DNA of 64,000 nucleotides, taken from the NCBI RefSeq assembly GCF_918698085.1, contig NZ_CAKKLP010000003.1:186001-250000 (forward strand), written 5' to 3'. Made by a program: the position numbers and the translations under genes. The notes under the pieces are model-generated. The model searched no databases and had not been told where the DNA came from. It was given only the letters and a program-made list of their open reading frames with translations. Position 1 is the stretch's first letter. Each line of letters begins with the position of its first letter. The stretch is from Chryseobacterium sp. Bi04. GTDB lineage: Bacteria > Bacteroidota > Bacteroidia > Flavobacteriales > Weeksellaceae. Positions 35,291-43,974 of this stretch are shown in pieces.

Positions 35291-35321
35291 TTGCTGATTT
35301 AATTTTAAATTATTATATTTG
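35291..35321 (+). promoter_or_regulatory. Promoter of an orphan short transcription unit
   Basis: TTG at 35291-35293, a 20-base spacer and TATATTTG at 35314-35321 fit the consensus. The predicted RNA would start about 35328 and could end at the terminator at 35534-35563, roughly 235 nt. Confidence 0.65.
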
Positions 35322-35343
35322 ATTAACAATAAAAAACTGATGC

Positions 35344-35403
35344 ATGAAAAAATTGACATTCATTACTCCAGTCAGGATTATCTTCATTCGTTTTTTTAAA
35401 TAG
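35344..35403 (+). CDS. Candidate 19-residue cationic hydrophobic peptide
   Basis: The ORF ATG 35344 to TAG 35401-35403 encodes a peptide beginning MKKLTFITPVRII and ending FIRFFK: five basic residues and no acidic ones, otherwise hydrophobic. It lies 22 bases after a consensus -7 box and upstream of a strong terminator, with nothing else in the unit. That plan would fit a small membrane-active peptide (type I toxin-like) or a leader/dual-function small RNA. I do not recognise a family. TCAGGAT at about 35374 and ATCCTGA at about 35433 could pair and fold the RNA over the 3' part of the ORF. Confidence 0.4.
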   Translation: MKKLTFITPVRIIFIRFFK

Positions 35404-35533
35404 TATGTTGGGGTTTTATTCCTGAAGCTATATCCTGATTAACCCAAATAGAAAATTTACAACTACAGATTCATAAAGTTTTAAAAATAAAATAAAGCAA
35501 TAGCTTTAGTTTTCTTCTTCAAATATTTTTTAG

Positions 35534-35563
35534 CCTGACCAATTTTCTTTGGTCAGGTTTTTT
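35534..35563 (+). terminator. Terminator of the orphan short unit
   Basis: CCTGACCAA pairs perfectly with TTGGTCAGG, loop TTTTCT, followed by a T-run. It overlaps the last bases of the convergent XRE gene. The minus strand has no T-run here, so it serves the plus strand only. Confidence 0.88.
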
Positions 35564-36107
35564 AGGGCTCAAAACTTTCGAATTTTCCATTTTCATAGAA
35601 CAAAACAATACGTTTTATCTTATTCGTTTGATTTCCAATAGCTTGGCTGATAATTTGATCCGCTGAATTTTCTAATCGCTGAGAATCCGATATTTTTTCC
35701 TGAGCTTTACTTTGGGGCGGTATAACCGATTCTACAGGACCTTCTACGGGAACGTCTGCTTCCATCTCGTCAGCTCCAAATTCATCATCGGTATTCATCA
35801 TCGTGAAAAGATCGGGTAGAGGTGTTGGCCTTCCTTTTTCTTTTTCATCATCATGAGCCTCATCTTCATCTACTGTTATTTCCGGAAGTTCAGATTTCAG
35901 CATTTCGCCCTCACCCGTAACCAGCCAATCCCAAAGAAGTTCCGGGAAGCGCGATTTTATTTTTATGATAAACTCCAGAGAGGGTTTATTTCTGCCTGAA
36001 GTAATATGTGAAATGGATGATCGCTGTACATCAATCTCATCGGCAAACTCGGAAGGCGTAAAATTAGAATACTCTATAACTTTTGAAATTCTCTCGTTTA
36101 AACTCAT
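35562..36107 (-). CDS. XRE-family helix-turn-helix transcriptional regulator
   Basis: This 181-residue protein has an N-terminal Cro/C1-type HTH (about residues 5-60; FTPSEFADEIDVQRSSISHI is the helix-turn-helix, followed by TSGRNKPSLEFIIKI), the WDWLVTGEGEM segment common in Bacteroidota XRE proteins, then a long acidic, probably disordered region (about 75-150, DEDEAHDDEKEKGRP) and a short basic C-terminus (IKRIVLFYENGKFESFEP). It is likely a dimeric DNA-binding repressor. Its upstream region is an unusually long, AT-rich stretch with many TTACAAATGTAA-like palindromes. One of these covers its own probable -7 box, which points to autoregulation. Confidence 0.88.
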   Translation of the reverse strand: MSLNERISKVIEYSNFTPSEFADEIDVQRSSISHITSGRNKPSLEFIIKIKSRFPELLWDWLVTGEGEMLKSELPEITVDEDEAHDDEKEKGRPTPLPDLFTMMNTDDEFGADEMEADVPVEGPVESVIPPQSKAQEKISDSQRLENSADQIISQAIGNQTNKIKRIVLFYENGKFESFEP

Positions 36108-37075
36108 AAAAATAAGCTTTTAATTATGTTACAAATGTAAATAATATAATTTACAAAAACAAACTACAAATGTAAATTACAATGAAAACTTATTCAATAC
36201 AAATGTAAACTACACATAACTATAAGAAAAACAATAATATATATGTTAATTACAATTGTATTAAGCTAATAATTTTATTACTTACAGAGTACAATAAGCT
36301 CCATGATATTTCCTATTTTTAACCGTTTTTTCCGATAAAACTTGATTATAAATGTAAATTATGAGACTTTTTCAGAGTACTTATCGGAAATAATTTTCTA
36401 TTTTCTACTATTTACATTGTTAACTACTATATCCTTACAAAGAATATATAATAGAGCAAATACTGACTTGTAATGCTTTATAACTATGTTTTCTATTGTA
36501 TACAATGGTAAATTAATAATGTAAATAGGGGATTAATACCACTTTTATAAACTTTTTAGAGCTAAATATCTCCGTGTCCACCAAAGCTATTTTATTTCAT
36601 TGGATAAAACTCTTAATAATAAAAATTGAACTTCATTTCAGATAAAATTCAGTGAATTTCGATAATTTACAAATGTATAGTAATGTAAAATACGGACTTA
36701 TCCACATTAGACATGTTTAATAAAATTATGCCTATTTGCTATAAAACAGGTTTTTATTCACTTCAAGTAACTTTATAAATATCATTGAGATAAATTTTAT
36801 AATACATTGGATTTTAGCTATTTAAATATATTGAATTAAATTATTCGCAATCCACAATTTTACCAACAGACAATATGGCTTTTCATACTGTTTAACAATG
36901 TTACATCTGTTAATAGACTTTGATCTCTTTAAATCGAACTATTTCACTTATGTAAACAAATCGATAAGATGAGAAAATTTTCAAATTTTTGCTGTTTTTA
37001 CAATTGTTTACAGATGTTAATCTGGTTTTTATGCCTTAAAATGGCTAAATTTGATTTTTGTAAACTATTCCAACA
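36108..37075. promoter_or_regulatory. 968-bp AT-rich control region with a TTACAAATGTAA palindrome cluster
   Basis: No coding sequence is seen. Palindrome-like sites: TTACAAATGTAA at 36129-36140, variants at 36164-36175, 36197-36208, 36250-36260, 36346-36357, 36412-36423, 36667-36678, 36901-36913, 36998-37009 and 37008-37020. ATTGTATACAAT (36495-36506) and several TGTAAA half-sites add to them. On the minus strand the first site contains TACATTTG, a perfect -7 box for the XRE gene (start 36107). On the plus strand TAAATTTG at 37046-37053 could serve the peptidase gene. It is probably an operator array for the XRE regulator, though AT-richness raises chance matches. Confidence 0.6.
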
Positions 37076-38185
37076 ATGAATTTTGAACAGATCTATTCTC
37101 AACACCCTAATTTTCCTAATCGTTATATTTCCCCTGAAAAATTATTTTCTTACCTACAGACGAATCTCGGCGATTATATTCTGGAGATCGGAAAATCATA
37201 TTTAGAGAAACCTATATATCAATTGAGCATCGGAACAGGTGATATTCATATTTTAGCGTGGTCGCAAATGCACGGAAACGAATCTAATGCTACCCATGCG
37301 ATGCTGGATCTTTTGGTAAGTTTAGATAAGGCTCCTGAAATGAAAGAAGACTTATTCAGTAAGATTAGACTTGATTTTATTTTTATGCTTAACCCCGACG
37401 GTTCAGAAAGGTGGACAAGGCTGAATGCTGTAGATATTGACCTGAACAGAGATTTTCACAATGAAGCCAGTAGAGAGATTAAGTTTCTTAAGAATGCTGT
37501 AGCTTCAAAAAAATATGACTATGCTTTGAACCTTCATGAGCAGAGAACGATTTTTACTACCGATGGTATTCATCCTGCTACACTTTCTTTTTTAGCGCCT
37601 TCTGAAAATGTAGAACGTACCGTAACTGAAAACAGGAAAAAATGTATGGCAGTGATTGGAAATGTTTATCATCATTTAAAAGAAATGATCCCTAATCAGA
37701 TTGGAAGGTATTCTGATGAGTTTTATCCTACTTCAACCGGTGATAATTTTATAAAAGCAGGGATGCCGACTATTTTATTTGAAGGAGGACATTTCATAGA
37801 TGATTATACCAGGCAAGGCACAAGGAAGTATTATACAGTAGCCCTTTACTATGCTCTGAAAGCAATAAGTGAACTCAATTCTGAAACTACCGGATGGGAG
37901 GCTTACTTTGAAATTCCTGAAAATAAAGAAACCCATTATGATATTGTCTACAGAAACGTAAGACTGAATACGGAGCATGAATGTATCCTGGACATTGCTG
38001 TTCAGTACAGAGAAATAAAAGAAGATGGAAAAGATGAGATTTCCTTTATCCCTTTTGTCATGGAAGTAGGAGATGTGAAAAAACGAAAAGGCTGGCTGGA
38101 AATAGACTGTACAGGAAAGAAATTTATTTCTGAAACTAAATATCCCAAACTGGATGCAGCAGCAAGTTTTACAATAGAAGATTAA
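37076..38185 (+). CDS. M14 family zinc carboxypeptidase
   Basis: This 369-residue metallopeptidase has the zinc motif HGNE (His66, Glu69, in SQMHGNESNAT), NPDGSERWTR and DLNRDF in the substrate site, the third ligand in LHEQR (His154) and the catalytic Glu in ILFEGGHF (Glu236). Residues about 270-369 form an extra beta-rich C-terminal part. It has no signal peptide, so it is probably cytoplasmic, acting on peptides or cell-wall fragments; the substrate is unknown. It follows the XRE control region and may be a target of that regulator. A bidirectional terminator follows. Confidence 0.87.
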   Translation: MNFEQIYSQHPNFPNRYISPEKLFSYLQTNLGDYILEIGKSYLEKPIYQLSIGTGDIHILAWSQMHGNESNATHAMLDLLVSLDKAPEMKEDLFSKIRLDFIFMLNPDGSERWTRLNAVDIDLNRDFHNEASREIKFLKNAVASKKYDYALNLHEQRTIFTTDGIHPATLSFLAPSENVERTVTENRKKCMAVIGNVYHHLKEMIPNQIGRYSDEFYPTSTGDNFIKAGMPTILFEGGHFIDDYTRQGTRKYYTVALYYALKAISELNSETTGWEAYFEIPENKETHYDIVYRNVRLNTEHECILDIAVQYREIKEDGKDEISFIPFVMEVGDVKKRKGWLEIDCTGKKFISETKYPKLDAAASFTIED

Positions 38186-38186
38186 A

Positions 38187-38222
38187 AAATACGGCAATCT
38201 CTTGATTGCCGTATTTATTTTT
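38187..38222. terminator. Bidirectional terminator between convergent genes
   Basis: A 13-bp perfect stem AAATACGGCAATC/GATTGCCGTATTT with loop TCTT, A-rich before and T-rich after, serving both the M14 gene and the DUF4920 gene on the minus strand. Confidence 0.85.
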
Positions 38223-38241
38223 TATATAGTAGAGCAGAGTC

Positions 38242-38742
38242 TTAGTTAACGACTTTAATTCCGTTAGCTACAAATCTAATCTCCTCTTTAGGCTGAGTGA
38301 TCGCATCAATTTCTGACTGCGGTTTTTTAGCATCTTCAGCATAATGTTTCTGCTCATTTACAGAAGTTATTTTTCTTTCTGCATTTCCTTCCAATACAAC
38401 ATTTTTACCTTTTAAAGCTGTAGGTACAAAGAATGCATAATCTTTCATTTTCACAAAAAATTTAGAATTGTCTTCAGTCTGAATAGTAAGCCAGCATCCT
38501 TTTTTATCGCATACATCGGTTACTTTACCCTTAATAGCTACATTCTCCAGCTTTTTGTTATCTTTTTTAAGCTGTTTACCCAGTTGATCCACGGTGATGG
38601 CCTTAGATTCAGTTCCGGAAGCTACACTTGCTCCATACGTATCACCTACTATAGCATTACCTGCCGGAGGTCCCACTTCCTGTGCGAAAGCTAGTGAAGA
38701 AGCACTTATTGCAGCTGCAAATATGATGGTCTTGAATTTCAT
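38242..38742 (-). CDS. DUF4920 family periplasmic protein
   Basis: This 166-residue protein starts at ATG 38740-38742 because a signal peptide begins there (MKFKTIIFAAAISASSLAFAQ); the longer frame only adds an unlikely N-terminus. The mature domain KITVDQL ... VAIKGKVTDVCDKKGCWLTI ... FFVKMKDYAFFVPTALKGK is the DUF4920 OB-like fold, with two Cys (CDKKGC) that could bind metal or form a disulfide. Function is unknown; secreted or periplasmic location is clear. Confidence 0.85.
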   Translation of the reverse strand: MKFKTIIFAAAISASSLAFAQEVGPPAGNAIVGDTYGASVASGTESKAITVDQLGKQLKKDNKKLENVAIKGKVTDVCDKKGCWLTIQTEDNSKFFVKMKDYAFFVPTALKGKNVVLEGNAERKITSVNEQKHYAEDAKKPQSEIDAITQPKEEIRFVANGIKVVN

Positions 38743-38860
38743 TTTATTATTTTTTTCAAAAGTACTAATTAATATTGAATCAAAAATCAATTAAAAGTTG
38801 ATATAAAACAGGTGTATTATCGAATTTGTAATAAAATTCAGAATAAAAGACAGATTTGTT

Positions 38861-38868
38861 TATATTTG
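38861..38868 (+). promoter_or_regulatory. -7 box of the APC permease gene
   Basis: TATATTTG lies 16 bases before ATG 38885, giving a very short leader. No clear -33 TTG is seen. Confidence 0.5.
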
Positions 38869-38884
38869 ACACCTATACTTGACT

Positions 38885-40294
38885 ATGCAAAAAAAATTGA
38901 AATTATGGGATGCCATTATGCTGGTAATGGGCTCAATGATCGGAAGTGGGATCTTCATTGTAAGCGCTGATATGATGCGTAACCTGGGATCCGGATACTG
39001 GCTGGTTGTTGTCTGGATTATAACAGGAGTGATGACCGTTGCCGCTGCAATAAGCTATGGAGAGCTTTCCGCTCTGTTTCCAAAAGCTGGAGGTCAATAC
39101 ACCTATCTGAAGGAGATTTTCGGTAAAAAGATGGGATTCCTTTATGGATGGGGACTATTTACGGTAATACAAACCGGAACTATTGCAGCGGTGGCAATGG
39201 CTTTTGGTAAATTTACAGCCTACCTTATTCCGTCACTTAATGATGCCGCACCTATTTTTCAAAGTGGAGAATTTAAAATTACATGGATACAGATTTTAGC
39301 TATTGCTGTCATTCTCTTACTTACCTATATCAATACAAGAGGGGTGCAAAGTGGAAAAGTACTTCAGAATATATTTACAGGCTCTAAAATTATTGCTTTA
39401 CTGGGCTTGGTTGCTGCAGGCTTTATACTGGTGGATTTTTCGCATATGGCTGAAAACTTCAGCCTTGGTACGGATTCATTTAACAATCTTAAGAAAGACT
39501 TTAATGGCAACTTCCTTAAAGAAGGTTGGCAGCCTATTGGTGGAATGACGTTATTGGGAGGTATTGCTGCTGCTATGGTAGGTTCTGTATTCAGTTCTGT
39601 AGCCTGGGAAAGTGTAACATTTGTTTCCGGAGAAATTGATAACCCGAAGAGAAATGTCGTGAAATCTATGATTTATGGAACTTCTGCGGTGATGCTTCTC
39701 TATATTGCAGTTAATTTTGTCTATTTAAATGCATTAGACAGAGACGGAATTGCATTTGCGACCAATGACAGGGTAGCGGTAGCAGCATCACAGAATATTT
39801 TTGGAAGTGCAGGAACAGTGATTATCGCTTTACTGGTTATGATTTCCACATTTGGATGTAATAACGGATTAATCTTAGCCGGAGCAAGGGTTTTTCAGAC
39901 TATGGCAAAAGATGGAATGTTCTTTACATCAGCAGAAAAAAATAATAAAAATGAAGTTCCTGAAAATGCATTATGGATGCAGGGAGTCTGGGCTTCACTT
40001 CTTTGTTTGAGCGGGCAGTATGGAAACCTGTTGGATATGATCTCTTTTGTCATCGTTTTATTTTATATGATTACCGTTTTCGGGGTGATTTATTTAAGAA
40101 TCAAACAGCCTGGCCTTGAAAGACCTTATAAAACCTGGCTTTATCCAATTACTCCAATTGTTTATTTAGTGATTGGAACAGGCTTCTGTATACTGCTTTT
40201 AATTTACAAACAGCAATATACATGGCCTGGGTTGATTATGGTTGTGCTGGGACTTCCGGTCTATTATTTTATTAACCGCAAAAAAACAAACTGA
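38885..40294 (+). CDS. APC family amino acid permease
   Basis: This 469-residue inner-membrane transporter has about 12 helices. The N-terminal LWDAIMLVMGSMIGSGIFIV is the substrate-binding unwound helix 1 of the APC superfamily; ALFPKAGGQYTYLKEIFGK is the conserved helix 2-3 region, and SVAWESVTFVSGEIDNPKRN marks helix 6 and the loop after it. It probably imports or exchanges amino acids or polyamines. I prefer ATG 38885 over an in-frame TTG 6 bases earlier. Confidence 0.9.
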   Translation: MQKKLKLWDAIMLVMGSMIGSGIFIVSADMMRNLGSGYWLVVVWIITGVMTVAAAISYGELSALFPKAGGQYTYLKEIFGKKMGFLYGWGLFTVIQTGTIAAVAMAFGKFTAYLIPSLNDAAPIFQSGEFKITWIQILAIAVILLLTYINTRGVQSGKVLQNIFTGSKIIALLGLVAAGFILVDFSHMAENFSLGTDSFNNLKKDFNGNFLKEGWQPIGGMTLLGGIAAAMVGSVFSSVAWESVTFVSGEIDNPKRNVVKSMIYGTSAVMLLYIAVNFVYLNALDRDGIAFATNDRVAVAASQNIFGSAGTVIIALLVMISTFGCNNGLILAGARVFQTMAKDGMFFTSAEKNNKNEVPENALWMQGVWASLLCLSGQYGNLLDMISFVIVLFYMITVFGVIYLRIKQPGLERPYKTWLYPITPIVYLVIGTGFCILLLIYKQQYTWPGLIMVVLGLPVYYFINRKKTN

Positions 40295-40318
40295 TATCAT
40301 ATAAGATATAATAGCAGC

Positions 40319-40354
40319 AAGGCTTTCAATTCAATTTGGAAGCCTTTGTTTTTG
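40319..40354 (+). terminator. Terminator after the APC permease gene
   Basis: AAGGCTTTCAA pairs imperfectly with TTGGAAGCCTT, then a T-rich run. Confidence 0.75.
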
Positions 40355-40457
40355 AATAATATTTTAATTTATTAAACATTTATTTAGTGAAAATGTGTAT
40401 TTTGGTATTTCGTTTTTAAGTAAACCTAACCATGAAGTAAAAAATAAGAAGTTGATT

Positions 40458-40898
40458 ATGGATACACCAAATTACAGAATGCCTTTTGTACCTTCAACTT
40501 TAATGACTGAAGGCGGAAGCATTGATACCTGCGATATGGGGGAAAGTATTGCCCACAATATCATGTTACTGATTACCACTAAAAAAGGGGAGAACAGATA
40601 TGATGAAAATTATGGCAACGACGTTTGGAACCTGGAATTCGATAACGGAGTCACCAGCGCGATCTGGGAAAATGTTTTTGTTAAAAGTCTTAAAAGACAG
40701 ATTCAGGAATACGAACCCCGCATTGTACAGCCACAGATTGATGCCAATATACAGTTTGTAGAACACAGCTACGATACCAAAGAGCACACAGAAATCAAAA
40801 AGAAAGTAAGAATTGCGGTCAATGCAAAAATGGAAGCTACGGGAGAACGTTTCAGTTTTTCAACAGAATTGTTTCTAAGCCCGATGTCTATTGATTAA
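40458..40898 (+). CDS. tssE: Type VI secretion baseplate protein TssE (gp25-like)
   Basis: This 146-residue protein is the gp25-like wedge protein of the T6SS baseplate. The gp25 pattern is clear: IAHNIMLLITTKKGENRYDENYGNDVWNLEF contains the conserved EN-containing loop (RYDENYGN). The start is ATG 40458 (MDTPNYRMPFVPSTLM), as the longer frame adds only an unconserved piece. tssF follows after 28 bases. Bacteroidota carry subtype iii T6SS, where TssE and TssF lie together; no other core tss genes are in this window. Confidence 0.85.
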   Translation: MDTPNYRMPFVPSTLMTEGGSIDTCDMGESIAHNIMLLITTKKGENRYDENYGNDVWNLEFDNGVTSAIWENVFVKSLKRQIQEYEPRIVQPQIDANIQFVEHSYDTKEHTEIKKKVRIAVNAKMEATGERFSFSTELFLSPMSID

Positions 40899-40926
40899 AT
40901 ATTTTTTTTAACAGCACCAAAAATTT

Positions 40927-42810
40927 ATGAATTTAGATCAGAATATATATTCCAAAGAATCTGTAAAAGCCAGAATGCTTCAGAATGCCACTAAAGTTTG
41001 GGGACTCAAGAGCCCGCAATCTTTAGATCCTTTTGTAAAACTACTGATAGATGCATTCAGTACAGAGGTCTTTAAGGCTAATAACGAAATTCAGACGGTC
41101 AATGCCCGTATTTTAGAAAAACTGGCAAAACTTCTTACGCCATCTATTTATACCCATCCTATTCCCGCTCACTCTGTAGCTTTTACACAGCCTTATGAGT
41201 CTTCCGAAGTTTTATTGGAGCATACGGAGTTTTTCTTCCGTAAGCAGATGACTTCCACCATAAAATCAGAGTCCGACAAACAGTTGAATATTCCTTTCAC
41301 TCCCGTAGGAAATGTAAGGATCAATAAAGTTCATACTTCCATCATGTTTGTAGGCAATACTTGCTACAGTATAGATGACCGGTTCAATAAAATTCCTATT
41401 GCTAGGTTTCCGGGAAAACCCGAAGATTATAGAAAAATTACAGTAGGAGTTGATGTCAGTAAATATACCAACGAAAATTTCCCTAAATATTTAAGTATCT
41501 TTTGCTCCAATCCTGCTTTTGAGCATTTGGATTTTGTTTATAAATTATTACCTTATATTACCGTTACCAGTAATGGAAATCCACTATTTGTAAGAGAGGG
41601 ATTAAGCTACCTTACAGAAAACCAGCCGGACGGTTACGAACAGATGTTCAGAGAGCAGTCTATCCGGAATAAAGTGATTGAAGATATTAAAAGTATTTAC
41701 CGTCATAAATTTATTGAGGTAACAGGAATTTCCAACAGTTTATTTTCAGAGCCGGGAAAACTTCCGCAAAATCTTGAATTCCTTCACGGAAAAGAGGAGA
41801 TTGTGAAATATATGGACAATAAAAAGTTCCTATGGCTAACTTTTGAATTTCCACCCCAGTTTTCTGCTGAAATCCTGGATAACTTTTCATTTGTATTAAA
41901 TGCATTTCCTATCTACAATAGAGGTTGGAAGAAAACAGAATACAGTTTAGATATCATGGGGAATAATATTCCTTTGGTTACTGACGAAGGAGAACATTTT
42001 CTATATGTGGATGATGTTCAGGACGGAGACGGAAGGAAATATACAGAAATCCCTTTCACACCGGCTGATGACCTTAAAAAAGGTTTGTATACCGTTAGGA
42101 AAGGAGGAATGGAACGTTTTACCAGTAGAAATGCTGTGGATATGATTGCCAATGTTCTGGAGCTGACCCGGGATGAGATTGCTGCTTTTTCCCTTCTGAA
42201 CAGAGATAATGTAAAAGGGGTATTGAGCGAAATGTCTGACAAAATGAAATCTATGGTACAGAAAGTGAATAATGCCAAGAGAAATATCAGACAGGAACTG
42301 AATTATGTCATTATGGAGCCTGTAGAGAAAACAGACCATACATATGCTTCTTTCTGGGTAACCCACTGTACTTTAGCCAATCATATGCGTCCGGGAACAG
42401 AGCTGTCTAACCAGCTGAAATCTCAGACCATTGTTTTGCTTGCTGAAACCCTGGGAGGAGCAGAGGAGCAAAAAGGAACAGACAGCATCCAGGCTTATAA
42501 ATATGCATTAACAACAAGAGATAAGATCATTTCACTTGAAGACGTTAAGAATTACTGCAGGATGATTCTGAAAGATGAAATGAGAGATGTAAGAGTAAGA
42601 AGGGGAACCATGGTAAGCAACAGACCTAAAGAAGGTTTTGTAAGAACGGTAGAAGTGGAGATTGTTCCCCAAAACTATTCCTTCTATGGAAGAGCGTATT
42701 GGGAAAATATGTCCAATATTCTTAGAAATCAGATTATTGCCAAAGCAATAGACGGTATTGAATATCTGGTGAAAATAACCAATGAAGATGTTGAATTTCA
42801 GGATATGTAA
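40927..42810 (+). CDS. tssF: Type VI secretion baseplate protein TssF
   Basis: This 627-residue protein matches TssF of Bacteroidota T6SS: the N-terminal helix with MLQNATKVWGLKSPQSLDPF, the LTPSIYTHPIPAHSVAFTQP region, a long beta-rich middle and a C-terminal part with LEDVKNYCRMILKDEMRDV. TssF with TssG forms the baseplate wedge core that docks the sheath. It follows tssE by 28 bases and is followed by a lipoprotein gene after 21 bases. The expected tssG and other genes are not adjacent, so the machine's genes are split in this genome. Confidence 0.82.
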   Translation: MNLDQNIYSKESVKARMLQNATKVWGLKSPQSLDPFVKLLIDAFSTEVFKANNEIQTVNARILEKLAKLLTPSIYTHPIPAHSVAFTQPYESSEVLLEHTEFFFRKQMTSTIKSESDKQLNIPFTPVGNVRINKVHTSIMFVGNTCYSIDDRFNKIPIARFPGKPEDYRKITVGVDVSKYTNENFPKYLSIFCSNPAFEHLDFVYKLLPYITVTSNGNPLFVREGLSYLTENQPDGYEQMFREQSIRNKVIEDIKSIYRHKFIEVTGISNSLFSEPGKLPQNLEFLHGKEEIVKYMDNKKFLWLTFEFPPQFSAEILDNFSFVLNAFPIYNRGWKKTEYSLDIMGNNIPLVTDEGEHFLYVDDVQDGDGRKYTEIPFTPADDLKKGLYTVRKGGMERFTSRNAVDMIANVLELTRDEIAAFSLLNRDNVKGVLSEMSDKMKSMVQKVNNAKRNIRQELNYVIMEPVEKTDHTYASFWVTHCTLANHMRPGTELSNQLKSQTIVLLAETLGGAEEQKGTDSIQAYKYALTTRDKIISLEDVKNYCRMILKDEMRDVRVRRGTMVSNRPKEGFVRTVEVEIVPQNYSFYGRAYWENMSNILRNQIIAKAIDGIEYLVKITNEDVEFQDM

Positions 42811-42831
42811 AATTAAAACAATACCAAAAAT

Positions 42832-43758
42832 ATGAGAAAGATTATGATAATGGCTATGGCCTTGTCCCTGGCAGTAGTGAATATAAGCTGTAAAAAAGGA
42901 GCTGATAAACTGGGGAACGCAGTTCTGAATTTGGGAGGAGAACAGGAAGCAAACACTATTATTGATTTTAACAATAATTTTATTGATTCTTATAAAAACA
43001 CTTCGAAACATGTTGAGAGAATCTTAAAATATGCTGATGAAGCAGTCGTAAGATCAAAAGGCGGGAATGTAATGATGATGCCTGTAATAAATTCAATGGA
43101 TTACAGCTTTTCAAAAATTAAAGGGGTTCCCTCCGGATTTGAAAAAGATAAAGCCGGAATTGAATCCGATTTTAATATTTACAAAACCAAAAAAGAAAAA
43201 ATAGAGAAGAAATTTGAAGAGCTTAAATCTTATATGAACTCTGAAGATTATAAAGATGATAAAGGTGCCAAAGCGGAGAATTTAAGAAAAGAGCTTGAAA
43301 CTGAAGCCGATGCACTCTATTTAGCTGGGGAGAATATTATAATGAAGATTAAGCCTGCAACAGATGCCGCTGAAGAAGTAATCCTTAAAGATCATCCGTT
43401 GAAAAACTATATCTTATCTTCCAAAAATGTAATGAATTCTTTAGATTCTGTGGTGGAACTGCTTGGTAAACAATATACAGAAAAATTTAATGAAGCAGAG
43501 GCACAGAAAAAGTATAATGAATTCGCCAAAGCTGTGGAAGCCAATTCAAAATTGGTATTCGATGTGAAAGATCCACAGTATGCTTATAAAAAATCTCAGT
43601 TTGAAATTTTTAACAAGAATGCTTCCAGCTTTTTAGATACCTACAGAAAACTGATCAGGGATGCTAAGGAAGCCGGAAAAATTCCTGATAATAACATTCA
43701 GCAGATCGACTCATCGTATGAATCGGTATTAAGTTCATACAATTCATTTGTAAAATAA
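42832..43758 (+). CDS. DUF3829-like lipoprotein linked to tssEF
   Basis: This 308-residue protein has a lipoprotein signal (MRKIMIMAMALSLAVVNISC, acceptor Cys20). The mature part is almost wholly helical and rich in Lys/Glu/Asp, with long helices typical of the DUF3829 family (DFNNNFIDSYKNTSKHVERI). Function is unknown. It lies 21 bases after tssF and is followed by a terminator, so it is almost certainly cotranscribed with the T6SS baseplate genes; a role in anchoring or in the periplasm is possible but unproven. Confidence 0.78.
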   Translation: MRKIMIMAMALSLAVVNISCKKGADKLGNAVLNLGGEQEANTIIDFNNNFIDSYKNTSKHVERILKYADEAVVRSKGGNVMMMPVINSMDYSFSKIKGVPSGFEKDKAGIESDFNIYKTKKEKIEKKFEELKSYMNSEDYKDDKGAKAENLRKELETEADALYLAGENIIMKIKPATDAAEEVILKDHPLKNYILSSKNVMNSLDSVVELLGKQYTEKFNEAEAQKKYNEFAKAVEANSKLVFDVKDPQYAYKKSQFEIFNKNASSFLDTYRKLIRDAKEAGKIPDNNIQQIDSSYESVLSSYNSFVK

Positions 43759-43778
43759 TAATATACCCTATACACAAT

Positions 43779-43812
43779 AAAGGACCAATATAATCTGTAT
43801 TGGTCTTTTTTA
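43779..43812 (+). terminator. Terminator of the tssEF unit
   Basis: AAGGACCAATA pairs with TATTGGTCTTT (one mispair), then a T-run. Confidence 0.85.
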
Positions 43813-43974
43813 TTTTTCTGAAAAATCAGCAAAACCTTTTATAGATTTCTCTGAGTACTTCTGTATCACTCAATTTAATAAAGATTAAACTTTTATACCT
43901 TTTACGGTTAATAAATTTCCATAAAATTCCGTAATTTTGCACGTTGTGATTTTCAGGCAAAGTCACTCTGAATT

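Noticed and set aside
35344..35403. The 19-codon ORF as a leader peptide attenuator for a biosynthesis operon
   Set aside because: The terminator at 35534 is followed only by the convergent XRE gene, so there is no downstream gene on the same strand to control.
40395..40457. Upstream ATG for tssE
   Set aside because: It adds 21 unconserved residues before MDTPNYRMP; ATG 40458 fits the family better.
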